DNA of 64,000 nt from an uncultured Lactobacillus sp. (GTDB lineage: Bacteria; Bacillota; Bacilli; Lactobacillales; Lactobacillaceae). Positions 17,720-26,945 of this stretch are shown here, one piece after another. The DNA is taken from the NCBI GenBank assembly GCA_937916845.1, contig CALFSK010000015.1:62001-126000 (forward strand), in the 5' to 3' direction. Below the pieces are notes generated by a model. That model saw nothing but the letters and a program-made list of their open reading frames with translations. It had not been told where the DNA came from and searched no databases. A program made the translations under genes and the position numbers. The number at the start of each line of letters is the position of its first letter. Position 1 is the stretch's first letter.

Positions 17720-17799
17720 AGTGACCATCAACCATGAGTTGATTGCGACTAAGCGGCATCGAACGTATGCTAGGGAGGAAAATTAGGGGGGGCGAGAAA

Positions 17800-18543
17800 A
17801 TGCGGTTACAGGCGATGTTAAAATTACGACGGCAGCAGCGGGGGTTAACACAATCCCAACTTGCAAGTCAGCTATTTGTGACGACGCAAGCTGTCTCTAA
17901 ATGGGAAACTGGTAGGGCAGTACCGTCGATCGATAACTTATTGGCTTTATCGGATTTTTACAATATTTCATTAGATGAACTTGTCCAGGGAAGCCCATTT
18001 TTTAAAAAGCCTTATTTGGTTGGAAAACGTTTCAACGTGAAACGAGCTGTGGGGCTAATTTTATTTTGGCTATTGGTTAGCTTACTATTCACAGGATTTG
18101 GCTACCAGCCATGGTGGCTTTTTGGTGCGGTTATGGGGCTCGGTGTAATCGTCGTCTTACCCGTTGCAGTTAGCGATTATTGGGTGATCACCCAATCAGG
18201 TCTTATCCTCAATCAGTATTCCACTAAAACATTGGTTAAATTTAAGGAGCTGCTCATGCGGCAACCTACTAAAACGGTCATTCGCTATGAACAGTTACGG
18301 GGTGTGGCGCTTCAGTACCACACTCGCAAGCGAACTTCAGTGTTTGATATTAACCCGGATTATTTTCAAATTATGCTAATGACGGCGAAGCGGACGTGGA
18401 CGCTTGATTTAAACGCTCAGGTACGGGATTACTTACCACAATTACTAGATTACTTAACGCGTCATGGAATTCAAGTTAGTGATTCACAGGGCATAATGCC
18501 AATAATCATTAGCGGGCAATCATTATATGAACATTTTCATTAA
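17800..18543 (+). CDS. XRE regulator with two membrane segments
   Basis: About 247 residues. The helix-turn-helix lies at residues 5-60 (RGLTQSQLASQLFVTTQAVSKWE), followed by two hydrophobic helices around 85-130, then a cytosolic domain with a PH-like look. The upstream in-frame TTG is less likely than ATG 17800, which has GGGGGGCGAG in front. Membrane-attached XRE regulators of this design in lactobacilli usually sense envelope or cytoplasmic cues, but the ligand is unknown. It is 80 bases after the kinase gene and may share its transcript. Confidence 0.75.
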   Translation: MRLQAMLKLRRQQRGLTQSQLASQLFVTTQAVSKWETGRAVPSIDNLLALSDFYNISLDELVQGSPFFKKPYLVGKRFNVKRAVGLILFWLLVSLLFTGFGYQPWWLFGAVMGLGVIVVLPVAVSDYWVITQSGLILNQYSTKTLVKFKELLMRQPTKTVIRYEQLRGVALQYHTRKRTSVFDINPDYFQIMLMTAKRTWTLDLNAQVRDYLPQLLDYLTRHGIQVSDSQGIMPIIISGQSLYEHFH

Positions 18544-18547
18544 GTGA

Positions 18548-18590
18548 AAAATAGCTCACGGAAAATTTGAAATTTTCCGTGAGCTATTTT
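18548..18590. terminator. Bidirectional terminator between XRE and asnA
   Basis: Arms AATAGCTCACGGAAAATTT and AAATTTTCCGTGAGCTATT, with T-runs on both strands. Confidence 0.8.
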
Positions 18591-18727
18591 GATACTTGAT
18601 GGTTGTGTCACTTTAAACGTATTAGGTTTGGTTTTAGATTGAATTCAGTGACATTGGTAGTTAACTGGTTACTAGTTAAGCCAAGCTAACGAACCAATGG
18701 GAACCCGCAACTAATATCAATTTTTTA

Positions 18728-19735
18728 TTAAAGTAAGTGGATGTTGTTAGCTTCGCACTTATCGATCATGGCTTGTGGCCAAAGTGCGGCTTGGACTTCA
18801 CCAACGTGGGCTTTACCAAGCAATAACATGCAGAGCCGGGATTGACCAATCCCACCACCAATGGTGTAAGGGACGGAGGCGTCCAAGATCATCTTGTGAT
18901 ATGGCAAGCTTAACCGGTCTTCAGCGTCGGCGTCTTTTAATTGGGCCTTCATTGAGTCGGCGTCAACCCGAATTCCCATGCTGGAAATTTCAATGGCTTG
19001 GTCTAATGGTTCGTACCAGAAGAGGATATCGCCGTTTAATTTCCAGTCGTCGTAGTCGGGTGCGCGGCCGTCATGACGTTTGCCACTGTTTAACTTCCAA
19101 CCAATTTGCATTAAGAAGACACAGCCTAATTTTTTACAGATGGCGTTTTCGCGTTCGCGCGGCGTCATGTCAGGGTACATATCTTCTAGTTCTTGAGTGG
19201 TGATGAAGTGAATTTCGTCTGGTAAATGGTGAACGGCTTTAGGGAACTTGTACCAAACTTCGTGTTCCATATGTTTGATAACTTTGAAAATGGTTTTGAC
19301 CGTGTCTTCCAAAGTTTGGACGTTACGTTCGTCTTTGGCAATCACTTTTTCCCAGTCCCACTGGTCAACGTAAGCTGAATGGTAGTTGTCTAAATCTTCG
19401 TCTTTACGAATTGCGTTCATGTTCGTGTAGAGGCCTTCGTGCATGTCGAAGCCGTAACGTTTCAAAGCGACCCGTTTCCATTTAGCTAATGAGTGGACGA
19501 TTTCAATTGTTTCGTCGCCCATATCTTGCATTGTAAAGGAGACCGGTTTTTCAATCCCATTTAAGTTATCGTTTAAACCAGTTTTCTTTTCAACGAACAT
19601 GGGAGCAGATAACCGTGATAGGTTTAATTGCTTACCAAATTCTTCTTGGAAAGTTTCACGAATATAACGAATCGCTTGTTGGGTTTCTTTAACGGATAAT
19701 TTTGGATCGTAATCCTTTGGAATAATTAAATGCAT
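18728..19735 (-). CDS. asnA: Aspartate-ammonia ligase (asparagine synthetase A)
   Basis: 335 residues, the full family length. It belongs to the class II aminoacyl-tRNA synthetase-like fold and makes asparagine from aspartate, ammonia and ATP in the cytoplasm. Conserved blocks include [19 protein letters not shown] and the C-terminal GGGIGQSR, where the arginine binds ATP. An AAAGGAG site precedes ATG 19735. A T-box leader upstream with an AAC specifier candidate indicates control by uncharged tRNA-Asn. A second, glutamine-dependent enzyme (asnB) lies at 38 kb with a probable wall role. Confidence 0.95.
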   Translation of the reverse strand: MHLIIPKDYDPKLSVKETQQAIRYIRETFQEEFGKQLNLSRLSAPMFVEKKTGLNDNLNGIEKPVSFTMQDMGDETIEIVHSLAKWKRVALKRYGFDMHEGLYTNMNAIRKDEDLDNYHSAYVDQWDWEKVIAKDERNVQTLEDTVKTIFKVIKHMEHEVWYKFPKAVHHLPDEIHFITTQELEDMYPDMTPRERENAICKKLGCVFLMQIGWKLNSGKRHDGRAPDYDDWKLNGDILFWYEPLDQAIEISSMGIRVDADSMKAQLKDADAEDRLSLPYHKMILDASVPYTIGGGIGQSRLCMLLLGKAHVGEVQAALWPQAMIDKCEANNIHLL

Positions 19736-19791
19736 AAGTCGGAACTCCTTTAAAATAATTTATTGATTAACATAGATTTTTCAAGATAAAA

Positions 19792-20085
19792 GAAAAAAGC
19801 CTTCCATCCCTTGAATTATCAAGGGACGAAAGACTTCTTTCGCGGTACCACCCAAGTTGTCTGCCAAAATGCAGACCAGCTCTAAATAGAGTACGAACAT
19901 ACTCCACCGATGATAACGTACCGGTTAACGGCTAATCCTACTTTAACGTAGTTATTTCAGTTAGCAACTAAGAAAGTGTTTTTCGGATTAATCAAGTACT
20001 GGTCGGGTTTCCACTCATCCCCGATTCACTGGCAGGTTGATTAATCGTACTCCTCTTTCCTACGTTTTTTATCTTGTGCCATTTA
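19792..20085 (-). promoter_or_regulatory. T-box leader of asnA (Asn-specific)
   Basis: Read on the minus strand, a long stem I is followed by the conserved T-box GGGTGGTACCGCG (19841-19853). A terminator hairpin then has arms at about 19795-19837 and a T-run. AAC at 19978-19980, in the internal loop on the 3' side of stem I, is the likely specifier and matches asparagine. Uncharged tRNA-Asn should stabilise the antiterminator and switch asnA on. Upstream, TTTACA and TAATAT form a plausible promoter near 20090-20115. Confidence 0.9.
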
Positions 20086-20194
20086 TATTAGCACTATTTC
20101 TGTGATTGTAAACAATAAAATTAAAATTAAATTAATTATCACTCATGAAATCACCATTTAAATGCCAGATAAACCTGCACCGTTGAGCGATTTA

Positions 20195-21601
20195 TTAGTC
20201 GTTCAAATTATAACGTAATTTCATTTTTTCAGAACCAGCAATCACCATTTCGCCCAATAATTTGGTTTGTAGTTTCATGGCAGTGTCGGCTAATTGTTGG
20301 TTAGCGGCTTCCAAGTAGGCGGTGGTGTCAGTGTGGTTGCTTAAATCAGCGTCGGTGTCGTTTTCAAGCTTACGGTAGGCACTCATGGCTTCAAGTTCGT
20401 AGCTGTTCCGCATATCAACGTAGAAGTCGTAGTCGGTGTCACCAAGCAAGGCAGTGGTGCAGCTTAACCAGTACATGTCGTTTAAGTTAAACGTGCCGTT
20501 CGCGTCCTTGTAGCTTGCTGGCGTATCGTTAACGTTAGCGTAGAAAGGAACGACCGTGTTAAAGGTGTTGGCACCAAAGGCTAACCAGTGAATCCCAGCG
20601 ATTTCGGCGGGCACGTCGTTACGAATTTGTAAGATGTGGACATCGTGGTTCCGGTTGATTCCGATTGGCCGGAACAATTTCTTTTCGGCTTCAGAACCAC
20701 TCCCGTAAACGTCATACTTCGTGTTTTCAAAGTGAGAGCTCAAGACAAACTTCACGTCTTCAATCGAAATCTTACGGTTGGCGTGACAAATGAATGGTAA
20801 GTCTTGCTCCATTGGGTCTTGTTGAACGTCCGGCGTAAAGTACTTCTGACCGAACCAAGCCCGGGGGTTGTTATAAACCGTGTCTTTGATGGATGAGCTA
20901 CCGAAGATGTGGCGTAAGTTAACCCGGTCAAAGTCAGGGTTTAAGTGATAGGTCGCAATGAGGTCTTCTAAATCGTCAGAAGCCATCGTGTCAGCGGCGT
21001 TGAAGTCAAAGTCGTCGATGTTCATGCGATTAGGCGCAACCACGTAAGCGTCGTCGGGGATGCGTTTAGCAGCCCAGTGATGCCCACCAATGGTTTCTAA
21101 CCACCAGATTTCGTCTTTGTCAGAGAAGGCGATCCCGTTTGGTTCGTAAGTCCCGTATTCTTTTAAGAGGGCGCCTAAACGGGTGACCCCTTCTTTAGCA
21201 CTGTGAATGTAAGGCAACACTAAGGTGACGAGGTCTTCTTCACCGATACCGCCTGCAACCAACGGATCGGCACCTTGAATGCGTGAGTTGGTCGTAATGG
21301 TTTCCGTCGCGGACATCGCGATGTTTTCACTGTTGATACCGGCAGCTGGCCAAGTCCCGTTGGTTAGAATTGAATTAGGAATGGAAGTGTAGCGCAGTGG
21401 GTTATCAGGTAAGGTCACCTGAACCTTACTGATAACTGACTGGTAGTGCTTAGGTTGGTCTTCAGGATTAACGACAACTAACCGCTCTGGGTCGAGGGCT
21501 TCGTGCCCGTCGTCGTTACGTGAAATAATGGTTGACCCATCGATTGAAGCCTTTTTACCGACTAAAATCGTGGTACAAGAGCCCTTGATACGTTTTTCCA
21601 T
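20195..21601 (-). CDS. pepD: Dipeptidase, C69 family
   Basis: 468 residues. C69 enzymes are N-terminal nucleophile hydrolases. C9 in [14 protein letters not shown] should become the catalytic residue after removal of the short propeptide. The following [13 protein letters not shown] and the downstream [10 protein letters not shown] segment are typical. It is a cytoplasmic dipeptidase of broad range that finishes peptide degradation begun by enzymes such as PepN. The gene stands on its own with AAAGGAG upstream of ATG 21601. No obvious terminator is seen before the asnA leader. Confidence 0.92.
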   Translation of the reverse strand: MEKRIKGSCTTILVGKKASIDGSTIISRNDDGHEALDPERLVVVNPEDQPKHYQSVISKVQVTLPDNPLRYTSIPNSILTNGTWPAAGINSENIAMSATETITTNSRIQGADPLVAGGIGEEDLVTLVLPYIHSAKEGVTRLGALLKEYGTYEPNGIAFSDKDEIWWLETIGGHHWAAKRIPDDAYVVAPNRMNIDDFDFNAADTMASDDLEDLIATYHLNPDFDRVNLRHIFGSSSIKDTVYNNPRAWFGQKYFTPDVQQDPMEQDLPFICHANRKISIEDVKFVLSSHFENTKYDVYGSGSEAEKKLFRPIGINRNHDVHILQIRNDVPAEIAGIHWLAFGANTFNTVVPFYANVNDTPASYKDANGTFNLNDMYWLSCTTALLGDTDYDFYVDMRNSYELEAMSAYRKLENDTDADLSNHTDTTAYLEAANQQLADTAMKLQTKLLGEMVIAGSEKMKLRYNLND

Positions 21602-21637
21602 AGTAGAATAACACTCCTTTGTGTACTGTTAAGCTTA

Positions 21638-22885
21638 TTATACGCTTTCCAGGCCGGGGGTTACACCGTTAGTGGGACTAGTCGTCACTGCCTTTTTTAA
21701 AATGTAATTGACGCCGCTGATGCTGATGCCGGTCACCGCCGCAATCTCTCGGTAAGTCTTGCCCCGGGCGTGTAATTTGTGAACGAGCGCGTACTTGGCA
21801 TGCCGGCTTTGCTGGCGGGTCCGCATCGCTGGGGTACTGGTAGGCGTCGGGGCAAAGATGGGCGCGGGTTGCACAGTTTTGACCGGGGTCTGTGCGTAGA
21901 GGTGGGTCATTTTACGCATAACTAGTTCAGTTGTCTGAACATCCCAGATGGCGTTATGTTGGTTCGGATTTGTAATGTTAAATAGCGCGGCGAGTCCGTT
22001 TAAGGGCAAATCGTGGTAGCCAGACTTGTGGTTGCCGTGATTGATAATGGTATTCGTGAAGGCTTGCGCGTCGAAGATGGTAATGGGGGCCGTGACGACG
22101 GCCTGTTCTTTGGGCGTTAATTCAGCATAGTGCGTCGCAATGGCGCGCCGTAAGTATTTGACATCTTGGGTCTGATCCCAAAAGACTAACGGTAATTGTG
22201 GCGTTAATACTTGGGAGATAAACGTTTGAATGATTGCGAGTGCATCACCTTGCCGCTCATACTCAGAAAGGGTCAGCCCCGTTTCTGCTAAACCGGTAAT
22301 TTTCTTTTCGGGTAGGAAGTTCGGATTGTCAAAATAGCGATTGAAGAAAATTGCGGTCTGACGATGGTCCTTAAAACTGATTGCGCTTAGTTGGAAAATA
22401 TTGGTTTTAAGCCCTGAAAACTTGAAGACTTGCCAGTTAATCGTATTGGAAGCACTAGTTCGGCGGAAGAGGTTGCCAAATTCACAATCGATAATGATGT
22501 AGTGGTCGGGCATGTTAGGTAGTACGGTCGCGGGCATTAAAATACTAGGCCGATTGATTGGGGTAAGGGTGCCGACCGGTTCTTCGGTAGGTAGGCGGTA
22601 GCCAAATGATTGCAAGAAATCGTGATATGATGGTGATATGTTAGCGTCACTGCAAGTGAGCACTTTCTTTTCAGCAATGACGAGTTCGTTGCGGTGCGTA
22701 AAACTGATGTGACACCGTTGCTGGTCATCCTGAAAGATTGCGGTCACGTTACCGGCTAGGGCATATTCTTTAGCCAGCGTGAGTCGCTTATCAGTTTGAA
22801 CCTGATAAACCGGACGATTCAGTAAGTAGAGACAATTGAGGTTGTTAGAAATTCGACGTTCCAGCATAGTCAAAGCTGACGACAT
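21638..22885 (-). CDS. DEDDh exonuclease-like protein with C-terminal HTH
   Basis: About 415 residues. The first 125 are of unknown fold. Residues about 130-320 look like a DnaQ-type 3'-5' exonuclease: IIIDCEF gives the first Asp/Glu pair, FWDQTQDVKYL the second region, and HNAIWDVQ the HxxxxD motif. The last 60 residues carry a resolvase-like helix-turn-helix (RGKTYREIAAVTGISISGVNYILKK). ATG 22885 is chosen over two earlier codons because GAGGAG is then eight bases away. It follows a small gene behind a LexA-like box, so a DNA repair or stress role is likely. I do not know a named family with this exact fusion. Confidence 0.72.
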   Translation of the reverse strand: MSSALTMLERRISNNLNCLYLLNRPVYQVQTDKRLTLAKEYALAGNVTAIFQDDQQRCHISFTHRNELVIAEKKVLTCSDANISPSYHDFLQSFGYRLPTEEPVGTLTPINRPSILMPATVLPNMPDHYIIIDCEFGNLFRRTSASNTINWQVFKFSGLKTNIFQLSAISFKDHRQTAIFFNRYFDNPNFLPEKKITGLAETGLTLSEYERQGDALAIIQTFISQVLTPQLPLVFWDQTQDVKYLRRAIATHYAELTPKEQAVVTAPITIFDAQAFTNTIINHGNHKSGYHDLPLNGLAALFNITNPNQHNAIWDVQTTELVMRKMTHLYAQTPVKTVQPAPIFAPTPTSTPAMRTRQQSRHAKYALVHKLHARGKTYREIAAVTGISISGVNYILKKAVTTSPTNGVTPGLESV

Positions 22886-22934
22886 GTACATCACTCCTCT
22901 GGTCTGGGTAAGTTCATTGTACGCAGATTGTCCG

Positions 22935-23198
22935 TTAACTTGCCAATGATTGCACTGGTGTCTGCACCATAAATTTTGTAATCACGAATTGGTGACGACG
23001 GTTGTAATGACCGTACAGTGCTAAACGCGCGTTAGGTTGCAATTGGTATAATAAAGTTAGGGCGTGTTTGACGACAATGCAGTGAATGGGCTGAGTTTGA
23101 TCAGCGATGGGGGTTACTTTTAGGTAGAGCATAAAAGGATCATATTTCAAAATTTTATATTGATTAGCGTAGTTAACCGTTAAGCTTTGTTCATTCAT
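22935..23198 (-). CDS. Small protein of unknown function, first gene of a LexA-boxed operon
   Basis: 87 residues (MNEQSLTVNYANQYKIL...) rich in beta-forming segments, with no membrane helix and no cysteine cluster. The pattern (short strands, RLALYGHYNRRHQFVITKF at the end) recalls small OB-fold proteins, but this is only an impression. ATG 23198 has GAGGTGATTTTC in front. The annotated frame could extend upstream, but that would run across the promoter. It shares an apparent transcript with the exonuclease-HTH gene 50 bases downstream. Confidence 0.6.
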   Translation of the reverse strand: MNEQSLTVNYANQYKILKYDPFMLYLKVTPIADQTQPIHCIVVKHALTLLYQLQPNARLALYGHYNRRHQFVITKFMVQTPVQSLAS

Positions 23199-23216
23199 GA
23201 AAATCACCTCGATAAC

Positions 23217-23245
23217 ATTATACGAACGTACGTTCTGATTTGCAA
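23217..23245 (-). promoter_or_regulatory. SOS promoter: LexA-like box inside a -35/-10 spacer
   Basis: On the minus strand TTGCAA (23240-23245) and TATAAT (23217-23222) are 17 bases apart. The spacer holds GAACGTACGTTC (23224-23235), an exact GAAC-N4-GTTC with flanks fitting the Gram-positive LexA/DinR consensus CGAACRNRYGTTYG. Bound LexA would cover the promoter, so the two genes that follow should be damage-induced. Confidence 0.8.
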
Positions 23246-23411
23246 CTAAAAAGCAAACTATCAAAAATTAAGTTTGACAGTTGAGTTATCGAAGCGTTTG
23301 GTAGTGCTGGTTAAAAAAATAAATGAATCGATAAAGTTACGTGAAAAAAGCTATAAAAATTGAGTGACTCTTGGTATGATGAAATCTGGACGAATGAAAG
23401 GGGGCCTTGCC

Positions 23412-23612
23412 ATGGAGCGTGGACGACGCGCAACGCTAGAAGAACGAATTGCCATCGTAAAGTATACGTTGGCCCATGAGAACAACTATCAGCAGGCAGC
23501 CGATCAATTTAACGTCTCCTACCCGCAAGTTTATACTTGGGTTCGCAAGTATCGTCAAGGCGGCATGGAAGGCTTAGTTGATCACCGGGGTCGACCTAAG
23601 CAGGCTAAGTAG
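23412..23612 (+). CDS. Stand-alone helix-turn-helix protein (transposase OrfA-like)
   Basis: 66 residues: MERGRRATLEERIAIVKYTL, then a helix-turn-helix (YQQAADQFNVSYPQVYTWVRKY) and a GMEGLVDHRGRP tail. This is the DNA-binding half found in IS3-type OrfA and related transposases. No second transposase frame or inverted repeats flank it. It has its own promoter-like sequence, ribosome site (AAAGGGGG) and terminator. It is therefore probably a domesticated small DNA-binding protein or a lone remnant. Confidence 0.65.
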   Translation: MERGRRATLEERIAIVKYTLAHENNYQQAADQFNVSYPQVYTWVRKYRQGGMEGLVDHRGRPKQAK

Positions 23613-23704
23613 GGTTACATACGAAAAACGTGTTCAGAGTAGCGGGTAATTGTCGTGTTATCCGGCGAAAAGCACGTTGCGCCGATGGTGTTCAATTTTA
23701 TAAT

Positions 23705-23738
23705 AAAGGAATCGTGATTTTGGTCACGGTTCCTTTTT
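23705..23738 (+). terminator. Terminator before recQ
   Basis: Arms AAAGGAATCGTGA and TCACGGTTCCTTT with a short loop and a T-run. Confidence 0.8.
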
Positions 23739-23843
23739 CATTTGGCGTAAATAGGAAATAGTAGGTTCGAGAAGCTAAGTTGTATCTGCCCAGGATACCC
23801 TGTAAAATGAAACCAATGATTACACAGAAAGAGGAGTGCGGAG

Positions 23844-25637
23844 ATGGATTTAACGGCGGCGCAACAAGTATTGAAAACGACCTTTGGGTACGATGAATTT
23901 CGGCCCGGTCAAAAAGCTGTCATCGAGCAAGTTTTGGCTGGTGAAAATACACTGGCCATCATGCCAACGGGTGGCGGTAAGTCTTTGTGCTACCAAATTC
24001 CGGCGTTGCTTTTTTCGGGATTGACCGTGGTCGTTTCACCACTGATTTCATTAATGAAAGACCAGGTCGACGCGTTAAATGACAACGGGATCGCGGCGAC
24101 CTTCATTAACAGTTCGCTGAGCAACCAAGCCATTAATGAACGGTTACAAGAATTGCGTGCAGGGGATTACACCCTGCTGTACGTTGCACCGGAACGCTTA
24201 GACTCAGATTACTTTATCCGGGCGCTGGGGCAACTGCCGATTGATTTATTGGCGATTGATGAAGCGCACTGTATTTCCCAGTGGGGCCACGACTTTCGGC
24301 CCAGCTACTTAGCGCTCAGTACGGCGATCGAACAGCTACCGACGCATCCGCAAGTCTTGGCGTTGACCGCAACGGCTACGGAACAAGTGGCGCAAGATAT
24401 TTGTCAACGGTTGGCAATCGATCCTAAAGGAGAAGTCAATACGGGCTTTGCCCGGGATAATTTAAACTTAACGGTTGTTAAGGATCAAGATACGGACCGC
24501 TACATTTTAGATTACTTAAAGGTCAATCACGGTGAAGCGGGGATTATCTATGCCAGCACGCGTAAGGAAGTCATGCGCTTAACCACTTTGTTACAAAAGC
24601 ACCACGTAAAGGTCGCACCATACCACGCGGGGCTAGATGACGATGTGCGCCGTAAAAATCAAGAAGATTTCTTATTTGATCGGGTCGACGTGATGGTCGC
24701 AACTAACGCGTTTGGGATGGGGATTGATAAGAGTAACGTGCGGTTCGTGATCCACGCGCAGGTTCCGGGAACGTTGGAAGCTTATTATCAGGAAGCCGGG
24801 CGTGCGGGGCGGGATGGCCTACCGAGTGAAGCCATTCTTATTTTTCGGCCAGCCGATACCCAGTTGCAACATTTCTTCATTGATGAGTCGGAAATGGACG
24901 ATGAACATAAACACCGTGCTTACCATAAATTGCAGGTCATGACGCAGTACGCCAATACCCAGGGCTGTCTCCAACAGTTTATTTTGAAATACTTCGGGGA
25001 AGCTTCGGAACCGTGCGGCCGGTGCAGTAACTGTACCGACGACCGAGAAGCGCAAGATATTACGACCGACGCGCAAAAAGTCTTGTCTTGCGTTGTGCGG
25101 TTGCACTCGCGGTTTGGCAAGGGCGTGGTCGCACAAGTCTTGACCGGCGCCAATAATCAGCGTATTCGTGAGTCCAACTTGAGTACGTTATCGACGTACG
25201 GGTTAATGTCTAATCAGCGGCAGAAGAGTGTCAGTGAACTGATTGATTTCTTGACGGCGGCGGGCTATTTGCAAGCCGTTGGTGGTCAGTACCCAACGCT
25301 ATCGGTGACCCAAATGGGCGTCACAATTTTGAAAGGCAAGGGGCAAGTTTACCGCAAAACGGCACGAACTGTTCAACAGTCCGTGCCGGAAAATAGTGCG
25401 TTATTTGAACAGTTGCGAACCTTGCGTCGCCAGTTAGCCGAAGATCAGCAAGTGCCACCGTTTGTTATTTTCTCTGATAAAACGTTACATTCAATGTGTG
25501 ACGTGATGCCTGAAACGGACGCGGCGTTCTTAACGGTCCGTGGCGTGGGGCAAAGTAAGCTCGAAAAGTATGGCGAAACCTTTATGGCAACGATTCGGGC
25601 TGCGGCGCACGAAGCGCCTTCCGATACGCCAGCCTAG
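23844..25637 (+). CDS. recQ: ATP-dependent DNA helicase RecQ
   Basis: 597 residues. Superfamily 2 helicase with Walker A TGGGKS (42-47) and the DEAH box at 139-142. The RecQ C-terminal domain carries zinc-binding cysteines C375, C391, C394 and C397, followed by winged helix and HRDC domain (about 515-585). It unwinds DNA in the 3'-5' sense during recombination and fork repair. AGAGGAG precedes ATG 23844. It is convergent with a serine hydrolase gene, and the two reading frames overlap by four bases at their stops. Confidence 0.94.
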   Translation: MDLTAAQQVLKTTFGYDEFRPGQKAVIEQVLAGENTLAIMPTGGGKSLCYQIPALLFSGLTVVVSPLISLMKDQVDALNDNGIAATFINSSLSNQAINERLQELRAGDYTLLYVAPERLDSDYFIRALGQLPIDLLAIDEAHCISQWGHDFRPSYLALSTAIEQLPTHPQVLALTATATEQVAQDICQRLAIDPKGEVNTGFARDNLNLTVVKDQDTDRYILDYLKVNHGEAGIIYASTRKEVMRLTTLLQKHHVKVAPYHAGLDDDVRRKNQEDFLFDRVDVMVATNAFGMGIDKSNVRFVIHAQVPGTLEAYYQEAGRAGRDGLPSEAILIFRPADTQLQHFFIDESEMDDEHKHRAYHKLQVMTQYANTQGCLQQFILKYFGEASEPCGRCSNCTDDREAQDITTDAQKVLSCVVRLHSRFGKGVVAQVLTGANNQRIRESNLSTLSTYGLMSNQRQKSVSELIDFLTAAGYLQAVGGQYPTLSVTQMGVTILKGKGQVYRKTARTVQQSVPENSALFEQLRTLRRQLAEDQQVPPFVIFSDKTLHSMCDVMPETDAAFLTVRGVGQSKLEKYGETFMATIRAAAHEAPSDTPA

Positions 25638-26809
25638 TTTTTGGCAGGCTGGGCGGTTGCGTCTGTGTCGGCTTGGTTCAACAGACCATAAATGTTACCG
25701 GTCACGTGTCCGAATGAAGTAATGTTATTTTGAACGTTTGTCATGATGACGACGTACGTTAGCCCGCTGGGACTGAAGCTATTGGCAACGTTCCAGCCGC
25801 TAACGATTCCGTGGCTACTATAGCTGCCGGGATTACAGTAAAAGCCCATACCGTAAGTCGACGAGCTGCCAGGTGTAAACATGGTCTTACGCGCGTCCTT
25901 GGAAATTAGCCGACCAGTCATTAGGGCGTGGTCGAACCGGTACATGTCATCGACTGGCATGTAAAGATTACCAACACCAAACAACTGTGATAGGTCGCCT
26001 AGTTGGGGATGAACGTACTGCCCGTTTTCGACCTGGTAGCCGACGGAATGGTTAGGAATCTGATCAAAGGTCTGGTAAGTGCCAGTCCCGGTCATGCCCG
26101 CCGGTTGGAAAATGTTTTTTTGTAAATAAGTCATTAACGATTGGCCGTTCAACTTCTCGACCAAGTAGGCGAGCACCGTGTAGTTACTATCAAGGTAGTG
26201 CCACTGACCGGGTTGTGCACGAATCCCCTGTTTTTCGATATCTTTAACGAGGGCGGCAGGCGTCATCACCGAACTGGTTTCGTGGTGGCCAACGATGCCG
26301 GACGTGTGGTTGAGCAAGTTTTTTAACGTGATTTTATGACCGTTAGGAAAGTCTGGAAAATAAGTCGCGATTGGATCGGTCACTTTTAGTTTGTGATGAT
26401 CTTGTAATTGTAAAATTGCGGTCGCGATGATGGCTTTTTGAGCTGACCCAATGTAGTAAGGGGTCGTGGTTTCGTTGGGCGTTTTTGCTTCCCGGTCGCG
26501 TTCGCCGTATGCTTTTCTTAAAATGACCTGATGATTGCGAACGACTAGGGCGGTACCTGAAAAGTGTAGCTTAGTCAGGTACTGGTCAATATTGGTATTT
26601 TTGACAACCGTTGGGAGCGGTTTGTCGGTATGCTTAGTCTTGTGCGGACGGGACTTAGCCCGCGTAATAACGGTGGTTGGTGATGCTTTAGTGACGGTGC
26701 GATCGGCATTGAAACGGTTGGTAATCATAAAAAAGGCCAGTCCAATTCCCCCAAGGATGACCAAGCTGAGCGTGACGTAATACCACTCAGAACGACGTGG
26801 AAAATGCAT
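25634..26809 (-). CDS. Membrane-anchored serine hydrolase (beta-lactamase class C family)
   Basis: About 391 residues. A short basic N-terminus and one membrane helix (about residues 12-30) anchor a large outside domain. The SxxK motif is in YIGSAQKAI, the second catalytic motif region around LDSNYTV (Y-x-N type), and the third near HGIVSGWN. The family includes D,D-peptidases, esterases and FmtA-like teichoic acid esterases. True beta-lactamase action is not implied. ATG 26809 fits the GGGGGA site better than upstream codons. Stops overlap those of recQ. Confidence 0.82.
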   Translation of the reverse strand: MHFPRRSEWYYVTLSLVILGGIGLAFFMITNRFNADRTVTKASPTTVITRAKSRPHKTKHTDKPLPTVVKNTNIDQYLTKLHFSGTALVVRNHQVILRKAYGERDREAKTPNETTTPYYIGSAQKAIIATAILQLQDHHKLKVTDPIATYFPDFPNGHKITLKNLLNHTSGIVGHHETSSVMTPAALVKDIEKQGIRAQPGQWHYLDSNYTVLAYLVEKLNGQSLMTYLQKNIFQPAGMTGTGTYQTFDQIPNHSVGYQVENGQYVHPQLGDLSQLFGVGNLYMPVDDMYRFDHALMTGRLISKDARKTMFTPGSSSTYGMGFYCNPGSYSSHGIVSGWNVANSFSPSGLTYVVIMTNVQNNITSFGHVTGNIYGLLNQADTDATAQPAKN

Positions 26810-26945
26810 CATTAATTCCCCCAAATTATGGCATTATAATGACCTAACTATACCATGCTTGTATAAGCATAATTGTTAAGATTTGGTATAAAGACCAACA
26901 ACTAAGGGTTATTTTTTAGCCTGAGTTTCAGAAAGGATTTTCAAC

